Source of the DNA: an uncultured Bacteroidales bacterium
GTDB lineage: Bacteria; Bacteroidota; Bacteroidia; Bacteroidales; UBA932
Assembly: GCA_900318445.1 (NCBI GenBank)
Contig: ONKO01000011.1
Coordinates: forward strand, 1-64,000
DNA: 64,000 nt
Reading direction: 5' to 3'
Part shown: positions 25,486 through 34,560 of the stretch, one piece after another
Layout: the number at the start of each line of letters is the position of its first letter
How positions within the stretch are numbered: position 1 is the first letter of the stretch
Made by a program: the position numbers and the translations under genes
Notes under the pieces: model-generated
Seen by the model: only the letters and a program-made list of their open reading frames with translations
Told to the model about the DNA's origin: nothing
Database searches by the model: none

Positions 25486-26277
25486 ATGGTATTATTTGAC
25501 TCCGCCCAAGGCCGGCGCTCCGCCATCCTCCAGCGTCTCAAGGAAGATGCGTCCGTCAACGCTGCCGAAATGAGTAAGGAATTCGGCGTATCAGAAGTCA
25601 CCATCCGCAAAGACCTCCGTCTCCTGGAAGAACGCCGCCTGCTCATCCGCGTGCACGGAGGAGCCATCAAGGATACGGCCATCTCGGCCGATGAATTCGA
25701 AGAGCGTAATTTCCACTTCAAGCAGCTTGTCAACGCAAAGGAAAAGCAGGCCATCGGAAGAGCTGCGGCGGCGCATATCAAAAACGGGGACACCATCCTC
25801 ATCGACTCCGGCACCACCGCGCTGCAGATTGTCTACAATTTGCAGAACTTCACGGATTTGACCATCATCACCAACTCGGTCCCCGCCATGCTTGAAGCCA
25901 TCAAATACAAGCGTTTCCGGGTTATCCTGCTGGGCGGAACCGTCCGTGAATCCAGCAATTCCATCGTCGGTCCCCTTGCAGAGTCCAACCTCAAACTCTT
26001 CTACTGCGACAAACTGTTTCTGGGCGTAGACAGCATCAGCGTGGAGGCTGGTCTTTCCACCCCCAGCATGGAAGAGGCCAGCACCAATCAGGTCATGATT
26101 TCCCGTGCCCGTGAAGTCATCGGCGTATTCGATTCCTCGAAAGTAAACAAGCGATCCCTGGCCTTCATCTGCAACCTGGACAAACTGAACACGGTCATCA
26201 CCGACACCCACATCCCGGCCGGGTTCCGCAGCTCCCTGCGCTCGATGAAAATCAACATTGAAACCGTTTCGGTTTAG
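25486..26277 (+). CDS. DeoR-family transcriptional regulator of the PUL
   Basis: 263 residues. An N-terminal DeoR HTH (RRSAILQRLKEDASVNAAEMSKEFGVSEVTIRKDLRLLEERRLL, with the RVHGGA exit motif) is followed by a DeoRC sugar-phosphate sensor domain with IDSGTTALQIV, ILLGGTVRESSNSIVGP and KLFLGVDSI. DeoR proteins respond to phosphorylated sugars. GTTTCG-type repeats lie in its own promoter and before agaS, so it probably controls the two arms of the locus, released by a pathway intermediate such as tagatose-6-P or GalN-6-P. Confidence 0.92.
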   Translation: MVLFDSAQGRRSAILQRLKEDASVNAAEMSKEFGVSEVTIRKDLRLLEERRLLIRVHGGAIKDTAISADEFEERNFHFKQLVNAKEKQAIGRAAAAHIKNGDTILIDSGTTALQIVYNLQNFTDLTIITNSVPAMLEAIKYKRFRVILLGGTVRESSNSIVGPLAESNLKLFYCDKLFLGVDSISVEAGLSTPSMEEASTNQVMISRAREVIGVFDSSKVNKRSLAFICNLDKLNTVITDTHIPAGFRSSLRSMKINIETVSV

Positions 26278-26365
26278 CAGAAACGAAACACCCCGAAGCA
26301 TTTTTTAAAAGTAACGTAGTAAATTGTTAATCAATCTATTAAAGCTGTTCTGAACCAAAATATTC

Positions 26366-26427
26366 CGTTTCACAAAATAAATTCGTGATTCGAAACGAAA
26401 TAATTTATTCGTTTTAGTCTATCTTTG
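26366..26427 (+). promoter_or_regulatory. agaS promoter with candidate DeoR operator
   Basis: TATCTTTG at 26420-26427 is a perfect -7 box 29 nt before the agaS ATG. Just upstream lie ccgtttcac (26374), attcgaaacgaaataa (26388-26403) and ttcgtttta (26408), which share the GTTTCG/CGAAAC half-sites with the deoR promoter. Another cluster, accgtttcgg and gaaacgaaac, lies at 26272-26289 around the deoR stop. Confidence 0.6.
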
Positions 26428-26456
26428 CAGTCGGTAAAATAAAACCACTGCAAAAA

Positions 26457-27572
26457 ATGACACAAGAATTCCACACATACAAAGAAATTCTTCAGCAGCC
26501 CCGAGTCTGGGGCAAAGCCTATGAAATCATCCTTTCGCGGAAAGCCGAGATTCTGGCATTCCTGAAAGCAAACTTCGACAAAGACTACACCATCGTCCTC
26601 ACGGGAGCCGGCACATCGGCCTATATCGGGGACGCCCTGGAACTGGCCCTCTCCAGGATCAACCGGGGCATCCGCTCCATTGCCACCACCGACATCATCA
26701 CCGATCCGGGCATTTATTTCGACAGTGAGAGCAAGGTTCTTCTCGTGTCCTTCGCCCGCTCCGGCAACAGCCCGGAGAGCGTGGGTACGGTAAAGGCCGT
26801 AGAGAAAGCCGCCGGGAAAGTAGCCCACATCTTCATCACCTGCAACGAGGACGGTGAACTGGCCCGCATGAAAGGGGACAACATTCTCACCATCCTCCTT
26901 CCTCCAGAGACCAACGACATTTCCCTGGCCATGACCAGCAGCTACTCGACCATGCTCCTCGTGTGCTCGATGATTGCCCGTATCGGCCATATCGAGGAGG
27001 ACAGGGCCAGCATCGGCCAGCTGTCTTCCTGCGTCGAGGCGGCCATGGCAAAGTATGAGAAAGACCTCTGCGATATTGCCGGAAGAGACTTCCGCCGCGC
27101 CATTTTCCTGGGCTCCGGCCCGCTAAAGGGAGTAGCCGAAGAGTCGCGTCTTAAGCTGCAGGAGCTCACCGACGGCGCCGTCATGTGCACCTTCGACTCG
27201 TTCCTGGGCTTCCGCCACGGTCCCAAGGCCCTGGTCAAGTCCGACGCCCTGCTCGTCTACCTCCTCTCTTCCAACCCGGACGTACAGCGCTATGAGCTGG
27301 ACCTCATCCGCCAGATCCAGTCCAGCAACGAGGTCAAGGCCAGCATCATCGTGTGCCAGGAGAAACCGGCGCAGCTGGAGCGCACCTGCTACGACCTCTG
27401 CGTGGAAATCGGCCTCACGGACGTCGAAGACTACTACGCGTGCGTATCGCACATCTTCGTGGGCCAACTGCTGGGATATTTCAAATCCATTGCGATGGGG
27501 CTCTGCCCGGACTCCCCTTCCGTTTCGGGCAATATCTCCCGCGTCGTGGAAGGCGTCAAACTCTACATCTGA
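26457..27572 (+). CDS. agaS: AgaS-type sugar isomerase/deaminase (SIS domains)
   Basis: 371 residues with two SIS domains. VLTGAGTSAYIGDAL (about residue 48) and VSFARSGNSPESVGTVKAVE are phosphosugar-binding loops; IFLGSGPLKGVAEESRLKLQELTDG and FLGFRHGPKALV match AgaS/GlmS-like isomerases. In Enterobacteria AgaS deaminates and isomerises galactosamine-6-phosphate to tagatose-6-phosphate. This gives the PUL a cytoplasmic GalNAc/GalN route. No AgaA/NagA-type deacetylase is found in the window. kbaZ follows after 28 nt. Confidence 0.88.
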   Translation: MTQEFHTYKEILQQPRVWGKAYEIILSRKAEILAFLKANFDKDYTIVLTGAGTSAYIGDALELALSRINRGIRSIATTDIITDPGIYFDSESKVLLVSFARSGNSPESVGTVKAVEKAAGKVAHIFITCNEDGELARMKGDNILTILLPPETNDISLAMTSSYSTMLLVCSMIARIGHIEEDRASIGQLSSCVEAAMAKYEKDLCDIAGRDFRRAIFLGSGPLKGVAEESRLKLQELTDGAVMCTFDSFLGFRHGPKALVKSDALLVYLLSSNPDVQRYELDLIRQIQSSNEVKASIIVCQEKPAQLERTCYDLCVEIGLTDVEDYYACVSHIFVGQLLGYFKSIAMGLCPDSPSVSGNISRVVEGVKLYI

Positions 27573-27600
27573 AGCAAATAACTAAAGACCTATATTTTCT

Positions 27601-28827
27601 ATGCCTAAAACAGAAGACCTGCTCCATAGGATTGACCTATTGGAAAAAGAAACAGGCGTGCGCCGCACCATCTTTGCGGCCTGCCCTAATTCCACAGCCG
27701 TAATCAGCGCCTCCATCCGTGCCGCCAAGCGCAACAATGCGCCCATCTATTTTGCAGCTACGCTCAACCAGATTGACTGTGACGGAGGCTACACCGGCAT
27801 GACACAGGCGGCATTCACCCGGCTGATTTCATTTGAAGTGGAGCGCAACCATTTCACCGGTCCCGTCATCATCGCCATCGACCACGGCGGTCCATGGCTC
27901 AAGGACAAGCAGCGCACGGAGAAATGGTCGGTCAAGGACGCCATGGACGGCGTCAAGAAATCCTTTGAGGCCGCCGTCCTGGCCGGATACGACCTCATTC
28001 ACGTAGATCCTACCGTAGATATCAATGTTCCCAAGGGCGAAATCATCGACATCCACGTGGTGGCCGCCCGTACCGTGGAACTCATCGACCACGTAGAGAA
28101 ATTCCGTAAGAGTAAAGGCCTTCCGGCCATTTCCTATGAGGTAGGAACCGAAGAGGTCCATGGCGGCCTCGCAGATGAAAAGACTTTTGATACGTTCATT
28201 GAAGAGCTGAAAAAAGGATTGGTTAGTGTTGGATTGCCCGACGTATGGCCCTGTTTCATCGTCGGCAAGGTGGGCACAGACCTGGATACGACCGTTTTTG
28301 ACCCGGTGGTAGCCAGGAAGCTCACCGCAAAGGTACGTCCTCTGGGCAGCTACATCAAGGGCCACTATACGGACGATGTAGCCAACCCGGAGGAGTATCC
28401 TTTGTGCGGCATGGGCGCCGCCAACGTCGGTCCTGAATTTACCATCAGCGAATACCGCGCGCTCTGCGAGCTGGAAGAAATTGAACGGCAGAATGAAAAG
28501 GAAGGCCGTGTCGCCATCCTTTCCAACATAAAGGAAGTGCTCCGCAAGGCTGTCCACGAATCACACCGCTGGGAAAAATGGCTCCACGCCGACGAAGAGG
28601 GCAAGGACCTGAATGAGCTCACGGAAGCCCGCCAGGACTGGATCATTGCCACCTGCTGCCGCTACATCTGGCAGCAGCCCGCTCCCCTGGCCGCCCGCAG
28701 CCTGCTGTACTCCAACCTGTCCCGTCTGGGCATCGATGCAGAGGAAATCGTCCTGGGCCGCATTGAAAGGGACATGGACAAGTATTTCCGCGCGTTCAAC
28801 CTCATCGGACTGAACGACCTGCTGTAA
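27601..28827 (+). CDS. kbaZ: D-tagatose-1,6-bisphosphate aldolase non-catalytic subunit (KbaZ/GatZ)
   Basis: 408 residues, normal length. FAATLNQIDCDGGYTGMT, IIAIDHGGPWLKD and ISYEVGTEEVHGGLAD correspond to the conserved segments of KbaZ/GatZ (TSNQVNQFGGYTGM, LGGDHLGPN, YVIGTEVPVPGG). In E. coli this subunit is required for full KbaY/GatY activity. No catalytic class II aldolase lies nearby, so either a partner is elsewhere or this protein acts alone. It lies between agaS and susC, 51 nt before the latter. Confidence 0.87.
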   Translation: MPKTEDLLHRIDLLEKETGVRRTIFAACPNSTAVISASIRAAKRNNAPIYFAATLNQIDCDGGYTGMTQAAFTRLISFEVERNHFTGPVIIAIDHGGPWLKDKQRTEKWSVKDAMDGVKKSFEAAVLAGYDLIHVDPTVDINVPKGEIIDIHVVAARTVELIDHVEKFRKSKGLPAISYEVGTEEVHGGLADEKTFDTFIEELKKGLVSVGLPDVWPCFIVGKVGTDLDTTVFDPVVARKLTAKVRPLGSYIKGHYTDDVANPEEYPLCGMGAANVGPEFTISEYRALCELEEIERQNEKEGRVAILSNIKEVLRKAVHESHRWEKWLHADEEGKDLNELTEARQDWIIATCCRYIWQQPAPLAARSLLYSNLSRLGIDAEEIVLGRIERDMDKYFRAFNLIGLNDLL

Positions 28828-28878
28828 CGGATGATTATCTTTATTATCTGACCATAAACAATAACCAATCACCAAGCC

Positions 28879-31800
28879 ATGAGAAAAAGTATTTTCCACG
28901 TGCTCGCAGTCGTAGCGGCCTTTTTGCTCGCTATACCTGCAACGGCCCAACAGATTACCGTATCGGGCCAGGTTACTGACGCCACGGACGGCCAGCCCCT
29001 TGTGGGGGTTGGCGTCCTCCTTCCCGGCGCAAAAGGAACCACAACCGATTACGATGGCAAATATGTGATCAAGGTGGACAAGAACGCCACCATCACATAC
29101 TCCTCACTGGGTTACAACACGGTTAAGGAAGCCGTCGGCGGCCGCACCGTGATCAACGTTGCTATGCACCCCGACACCGAATCCCTCGAGGAAGTGGTGG
29201 TCCTGGGTTACACCACGCAGAAGAAAGCCGAGCTTTCCAGCGCAGTCGTTTCCATCAGCGGCGAGAAGCTCCGTGACGTGAGCACCTCCGACGTAGGAAA
29301 CATGCTGCAGGGTAAGGTTGCCGGCGTGGTCGTAATGAACGGCTCCGGCCAGCCCGGTGACAACGCCGACATCCGCGTCCGCGGTACCGGTTCCATCACG
29401 GCCGGCGCTGGTCCCCTCTATGTAGTGGACGGCGTTGCCGGCGGTTCTTTCAACCCCAACGACATTGAGACCATCACGGTCCTCAAGGATGCATCTGCAA
29501 CCGCCCTGTACGGTGCCGCAGCATCCGGCGGCGTTATCGTCGTCACCACCAAGAGCGGTTCCGAGGACAAGACCCACGTGGAATTCAAAGCCAGCGCCGG
29601 TATCAAGAAAGCGCTGATGGGCACCTTCCGTCCCATGAATTCCGAGGAACTGTACGACTACACCCGCTCCATGTACTCCGCAGCCCTTTTTGACCTGCGT
29701 TATCCCGAGTCTCTGCTGGACCAGGATTTCGACTGGGTGAACAACTGCTTCAAGCTGGGCATGGTTCAGGATTACTACGCTTCCGCTTCCGGCAAGGCCG
29801 GCAAGGTGAGCTACTTTGCCAGCGCAGACCACTACAACGAAAGAGGTACTCTCATCAACACCAACTTCAGGAAGACATCGGCCCGCCTTAACCTGAGCAT
29901 TCCCGTTACGGACCGTTTCACCATTGCCATGCGCCTGAATTACGCCAAGTCCTACGACCAGGGCACGTCTTCCTGGCGCACCCTCGAGTATTCCTACTAT
30001 GCCATGCCCTGGGATGTTCCTTACAGGATGGCCCAGGACGAGGAAGGCAACTGGTATTCCACCGGTGAGTACATCTACATGGACGGCAAGGTCCGCTCCG
30101 ACAACTACGGCGGCGGCGCCTGGTGGACCCAGAATCCTTCCAACGTGCTGCACAGCGAGACCTACAACTACTCCAAGGGTCACGGCGACTCCCTCACCGG
30201 AGACCTTCAGCTGACCTGGAACGTGACCGACTGGCTCACCCTCACCTCCATGAACCGCTACGACGCGTCCAACTCCTTCTACGAGTACTACTGCGATCCC
30301 CGCACCTATGACGGCCTCAGCACCGCCGGCTCCCTGGAGAACAGCGACTACGAAGGCTCCGGCTGGGGCACCACCAACCTCGCCAAGTTCCACAAGACCT
30401 TCGGAGACCACGACGTGAACGCCACCCTCGGCTGGGAATACGGCGAAGGTTATTCCCGCAACATGGGCGCCTCCGGAGACCACTTCCCCATCGGCCAGCG
30501 TTCCCTGTCCAATACGGTTGTCAAGGGCGTGTCCGGCTCCGACTACAGATCACGTTCCTGGGCCTGGCTTGCCCAAGCACAGTATTCCTACCTGGGCAAA
30601 TATATCGTGACGGCTTCCATCCGCTACGACGAGAGCTACAAGTTCGGCCCCCTCAACCGCGGCGGTTACTTCCCGGGTGCTTCTGCCGCCTGGATTGTCT
30701 CCAAGGAAAACTTCCTGAAAGACAACCGCGTCCTCAGCTTCCTGAAAGTGCGTGCCGGTTACGGTAAGACGGGCAACGACAACATCCCCGCCTTCCAGTA
30801 TCAGGACACCTTCTCCCTCAGCGGCCAGTACAACGGCGTCAAGACCGCTATCCTGGAACGCATGGCCAACCCGAACCTGGGCTGGGAAGAAGCTTACATG
30901 ACCAGCTTCGGCGTTGACGCCACCTTCCTCAAGAACTGGAACGTGACGGTAGACCTGTACCATACCATCAACAGCAAGATTCTCCTCGAATCCCCCAAGT
31001 CCCCTTCCACCGGCTTCTTCGCCATGATGGACAACGTGGGCAAGGTGCGCAACATGGGCATTGAATTCGCCGTGGACGGCAACATCTTCAACAAGAAGAA
31101 CTTCGGCTGGAACGTAGGCTTCAACCTGGGTCTCAACCAGAACCGCGTCCTCGAGCTTCCCGGCCACAACGACATCGTGATGAACCGCGGTGACGTGAAC
31201 CAGATCATCAAGGAAGGCGAAGACATCTACAGCTGGTATATGCCCAAATGGCTGGGTGTAGATCCTGCCAACGGTCTTCCCATGTGGGAAACCTTCGTCC
31301 CCGACCTTGACGAAGCCGGCAACCCCGTCTACTACATTGACGAGAACGGCAATTCCCAGGTGAAGATGAAAAGCGGTGTCACCAACATGTACACCGAGGC
31401 TCCCCAGCAGCTCGTGGGCAAGGCTTCCCCTGCTTTCAGCGGCGGTATCAGCACTTCCCTGCGCTATGGCAATTTCACCCTCAGCGCCAACGGTAACTTT
31501 GTCGTAGGCAACAAGATCTACAACAAAAACCGTGAGCAGATGGACTCCGACGGTGCCTACACCGGTCTCAACCAGATGTCCATCGACAATGGCCTTGGCT
31601 GGGTACGCTGGGAAGAGGAAGGCGACATTGCCACGCATCCGGCTCTCCTGGCCGGCCGTGCCGACGGCTCCAACGGAACCTCCTCCCGCTATCTGGAGAA
31701 CGGCAGTTTCTTCCGCCTGAGAAATGTCACCCTCTCCTATAACCTGCCTCAGACCTTCCTCCAGAAGATCAAAATTTCCAATGCACGCGTCTACGTATCG

Positions 31801-31947
31801 GCCGACAACGTACTCACCATCTCCCGCTTCTCCGGCATGGATCCCGAAGTGCGCCTGGACGGTGACACCTACCATCACGCCGGTCTGTATGCCAGCAACT
31901 ATCCTGTTCCGCTGTCTGTCGTGTTCGGCATCGACCTCAAATTCTAA
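28879..31947 (+). CDS. susC: SusC-like TonB-dependent outer-membrane transporter
   Basis: 1022 residues. A signal peptide (ends PATAQQ), a carboxypeptidase-D-like regulatory domain (VSGQVTDATDGQPLVGVGVLLPGAKGTTTDYDGKY), a plug domain (from VVLGYTTQKKAELSSAV; VRGTGSITAGAGPLYVVDG and IETITVLKDASATALYGAAASGGVIVVTTK) and a 22-strand barrel ending VVFGIDLKF are all in order. It imports oligosaccharides with energy from TonB. The SusD partner follows after 14 nt. Length and motifs are those of an intact transporter. Confidence 0.97.
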   Translation: MRKSIFHVLAVVAAFLLAIPATAQQITVSGQVTDATDGQPLVGVGVLLPGAKGTTTDYDGKYVIKVDKNATITYSSLGYNTVKEAVGGRTVINVAMHPDTESLEEVVVLGYTTQKKAELSSAVVSISGEKLRDVSTSDVGNMLQGKVAGVVVMNGSGQPGDNADIRVRGTGSITAGAGPLYVVDGVAGGSFNPNDIETITVLKDASATALYGAAASGGVIVVTTKSGSEDKTHVEFKASAGIKKALMGTFRPMNSEELYDYTRSMYSAALFDLRYPESLLDQDFDWVNNCFKLGMVQDYYASASGKAGKVSYFASADHYNERGTLINTNFRKTSARLNLSIPVTDRFTIAMRLNYAKSYDQGTSSWRTLEYSYYAMPWDVPYRMAQDEEGNWYSTGEYIYMDGKVRSDNYGGGAWWTQNPSNVLHSETYNYSKGHGDSLTGDLQLTWNVTDWLTLTSMNRYDASNSFYEYYCDPRTYDGLSTAGSLENSDYEGSGWGTTNLAKFHKTFGDHDVNATLGWEYGEGYSRNMGASGDHFPIGQRSLSNTVVKGVSGSDYRSRSWAWLAQAQYSYLGKYIVTASIRYDESYKFGPLNRGGYFPGASAAWIVSKENFLKDNRVLSFLKVRAGYGKTGNDNIPAFQYQDTFSLSGQYNGVKTAILERMANPNLGWEEAYMTSFGVDATFLKNWNVTVDLYHTINSKILLESPKSPSTGFFAMMDNVGKVRNMGIEFAVDGNIFNKKNFGWNVGFNLGLNQNRVLELPGHNDIVMNRGDVNQIIKEGEDIYSWYMPKWLGVDPANGLPMWETFVPDLDEAGNPVYYIDENGNSQVKMKSGVTNMYTEAPQQLVGKASPAFSGGISTSLRYGNFTLSANGNFVVGNKIYNKNREQMDSDGAYTGLNQMSIDNGLGWVRWEEEGDIATHPALLAGRADGSNGTSSRYLENGSFFRLRNVTLSYNLPQTFLQKIKISNARVYVSADNVLTISRFSGMDPEVRLDGDTYHHAGLYASNYPVPLSVVFGIDLKF

Positions 31948-31961
31948 AAGAGAGTGCAATT

Positions 31962-33722
31962 ATGAAAAAGATATTTGTTACAGTCCTCGCTGCCCTTTCG
32001 CTGGCTTCCTGCAAGATGGATTTCTATTCCTCCGATTCCATGACATCGGCCCAGCTGGCAGCCAACCCTTCCTCCGCCGTATATACGACGGACGGAATCT
32101 ACACCCTGTTCAAGGATAAAATTGCCTACAAGGGTCAGAGCAGCGGAGAAAGCGGCAACTACTACATCCGCCACTACTTCCAGCTCACCGAGCTCCGCGG
32201 AGACAACGTGACCGTTTCCGGCAAGTCCGAAGACCCGTTCACGCTGGCCAACATGTACAGTGACAACCCCACCGAGAAGAACATCTACTATACCTGGTGG
32301 ATTGCCTACAAGATCATCAATGCCGCCAATTCCAACATTGCGGCCATCGTTCCCGGCGCATCGGCCCTCAGTGACCACCTGCTGGGCGAGAACTACTTCT
32401 TCCGCGCCTGCCTGCACTTCCATCTGGTGACGCTGTTCTCCATGCCTTACGTGCAGGGACGTGACAATCCCGGCGTTGTCCTGCGCCGCGGCCTGGACAC
32501 CCAGGTTACCGAGCGTGCCACCGTGGGCCAGATTTACGACGCCGTGGTGGAAGATCTCATAGAGGCGAAGAAGTACCTCGCAAACGGTGAAAGCGAACGC
32601 ATCAAAAATGGTGAGAAGGTCTATGTAGGCCTGGATGCCGCCACCGCCCTCCTTTCCCGCGTATACCTTTATATGGGAGAGAACGAGAAGTGCATCGCCG
32701 AGTGTAACGAGCTGCTCGCCCACGCTCCCTCTTCCGTAACTACCGGCTACGACTACGCCGACTATCCCACCCACACCTACGACCATCCGGAAACCATCTG
32801 GTGCATCCGCCTGGACAACAACGACGACTGGGCCGGCGGTTCCGCCGAGGCTTCCCTCGCCTCCATGTACATCAAGGACGGCAACGGCTGGGGTGAGCAC
32901 TACTGGAATGACAACCTCATTGACAACTTCCGCCGCTATCCCGAGGACAAGCGCTTCGCCGCCTATTTCTCCATGCCGGAGCACAAGACCTACGAGGAAG
33001 GAACAAAGATAACCGTCGTCTTCCCCATCAAGGTGAACGACAAGACCAAGTCCTGCTCCAACGCCTATGCCTTTGACTGCACCAAGGCTCCAGACGGAAG
33101 CATCACCTTCAAGTATTCCGGCAAGAACTACACGGCCGTTCCCACCGTCGTGAACACCTACACCGAATACTATGTGAACGACGCCGCATTCCCCGGCGTG
33201 AAGACCGACGGCAAGGCCCGTGTCTTCATCCGTCCCAACATTACCCGCAAGAACGGCATCCGCACCAACCTGGGCGGTGACTACACCATCTACTACTGCT
33301 CCAAGTACAGCTATCAGGACGGTCTTCCCATGATGACTTCCCCTGTCTTCCTGCGCTGGGGGGAAGTGGTGCTGAACCGCGCCGAGGCCTATGCCAAGAC
33401 CGGCAAGGCGGCCGAGGCCCTGGCCGACGTCAACACCATCCGCAAGCGCGCCGGACTCACCGGAGATGCTCTCATGACGGTGAGCAACATCGGCGCCCGC
33501 GGATATACCGATGCCCTGGAGTGCGTGCTGGATGAACGTCGCCGCGAGCTTTGCTACGAAGGCCACCGCATGTTCGACGTCTTCCGTAACAACCTGCCCA
33601 TGGACCGCCGCTTTGTTGGCTGCCACGACTGGGAGATTCTCCAGCCGAACGATCCCCGCATCGCACTTCTTCTCCCCCTCGACGAGATCAATGCCAGCGG
33701 CATCCCCCAGAACAAGAGATAG
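31962..33722 (+). CDS. susD: SusD-like surface glycan-binding lipoprotein
   Basis: 586 residues. The lipobox is SLASC. The TPR-rich SusD/RagB fold is visible in YKIINAANSNIAAI, GENYFFRACLHFHLVTLFSMPYVQG, ATVGQIYDAVVEDLIEAKKYL, and the C-terminal LRWGEVVLNRAEAYAKTGKAAEALADVNTIRKRAG and DERRRELCYEGHRMFDVFR. It forms the lid on the SusC channel. It is a little longer than average, with an inserted region around residues 285-430. Confidence 0.96.
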   Translation: MKKIFVTVLAALSLASCKMDFYSSDSMTSAQLAANPSSAVYTTDGIYTLFKDKIAYKGQSSGESGNYYIRHYFQLTELRGDNVTVSGKSEDPFTLANMYSDNPTEKNIYYTWWIAYKIINAANSNIAAIVPGASALSDHLLGENYFFRACLHFHLVTLFSMPYVQGRDNPGVVLRRGLDTQVTERATVGQIYDAVVEDLIEAKKYLANGESERIKNGEKVYVGLDAATALLSRVYLYMGENEKCIAECNELLAHAPSSVTTGYDYADYPTHTYDHPETIWCIRLDNNDDWAGGSAEASLASMYIKDGNGWGEHYWNDNLIDNFRRYPEDKRFAAYFSMPEHKTYEEGTKITVVFPIKVNDKTKSCSNAYAFDCTKAPDGSITFKYSGKNYTAVPTVVNTYTEYYVNDAAFPGVKTDGKARVFIRPNITRKNGIRTNLGGDYTIYYCSKYSYQDGLPMMTSPVFLRWGEVVLNRAEAYAKTGKAAEALADVNTIRKRAGLTGDALMTVSNIGARGYTDALECVLDERRRELCYEGHRMFDVFRNNLPMDRRFVGCHDWEILQPNDPRIALLLPLDEINASGIPQNKR

Positions 33723-33757
33723 ACTAAGATTACATAACCAATTTAAGTAAAACAACA

Positions 33758-34498
33758 ATGAAAAAGATTTTTGTACTGCTGGCCATTGCGGCCACCCTGT
33801 CTGCAGTTTCCTGCAGTAAGAACAACGCCAATAAAAAAGATAAGGGCGGTAAAGAACAGACCGAATACGTACAGCCCATCAAGATTGACGGTGACTTCAG
33901 CGACTGGGCCAAACTGGATGCCTCGAAGGTTGCTACTGCCACTTGCGATCCCGATTGTTCCAAGACTGCCTTGAAACTTGTCAAGGTATATGCCGACAAT
34001 GTGTTCATTTTCGTTTACTTCGAGTGGGATAAAGAGCAGATTTCCTATGAACCCGATGTCGACCACGTTCCCTTCCACGTTTATATCAACGGTGACGGCA
34101 ATACGGCTACCGGCGGCTTCGGCGACCAGTGGGCCGATGCCTGCACGGACGTGATGTTCGAAGGTCACCTCTATCCCGACGGTGCTACGCTCGGCTCCTA
34201 TGCGCCCAGCATCTTCAAATGGGTAGGCGAAGTGAATGGTACCGGCTGGGATGGCTGCTGGGAGGACCTTGGCGACATCAACGGCATTACCTCCGGCGCC
34301 GGCATCGAAGGCAAGTATGAGTTCTCCATTGTCCGTGAGCTCTATCCTCTGGGCAAGCTGGCAGACACCTTCTCCATCGGCTTCGACATCCAGCAGAAAT
34401 GGAATTCCGTGGGCATCCTTCCCAACGGTCATGTAGATGAAGCTGTTGAAGGCTCCACCGAACTTGTCAATTCCCTTACGGTCGTTACCGTCAAGTAA
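33758..34498 (+). CDS. Surface lipoprotein with one CBM9/DOMON-like domain
   Basis: 246 residues. A lipobox (SAVSC) and a Lys/Asn-rich linker precede a domain starting IKIDGDFSDWAKL. The pattern [IVL]DGD[FYA][SA][DE]W followed by beta strands (VYADNVFIFVYFEWD) is that of CBM9-like sugar-binding modules. The same module occurs three times in the protein at 39555. Coming directly after susD, it is a candidate surface glycan-binding protein (SGBP). A terminator follows. Confidence 0.78.
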   Translation: MKKIFVLLAIAATLSAVSCSKNNANKKDKGGKEQTEYVQPIKIDGDFSDWAKLDASKVATATCDPDCSKTALKLVKVYADNVFIFVYFEWDKEQISYEPDVDHVPFHVYINGDGNTATGGFGDQWADACTDVMFEGHLYPDGATLGSYAPSIFKWVGEVNGTGWDGCWEDLGDINGITSGAGIEGKYEFSIVRELYPLGKLADTFSIGFDIQQKWNSVGILPNGHVDEAVEGSTELVNSLTVVTVK

Positions 34499-34514
34499 AA
34501 GCAATTATTCACAT

Positions 34515-34548
34515 GCCATGGGCGAGCCCGACCCCGCCCATGGCTTTT
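34515..34548 (+). terminator. Intrinsic terminator after SusCD-SGBP
   Basis: gccatgggcg (34515-34524) and cgcccatggc (34535-34544) form a perfect 10-bp stem with a 10-nt loop, followed by TTTTAAA. The short T-run may allow partial read-through, which would lower expression of the genes below relative to susCD. Confidence 0.8.
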
Positions 34549-34560
34549 AAACAAACAGCC

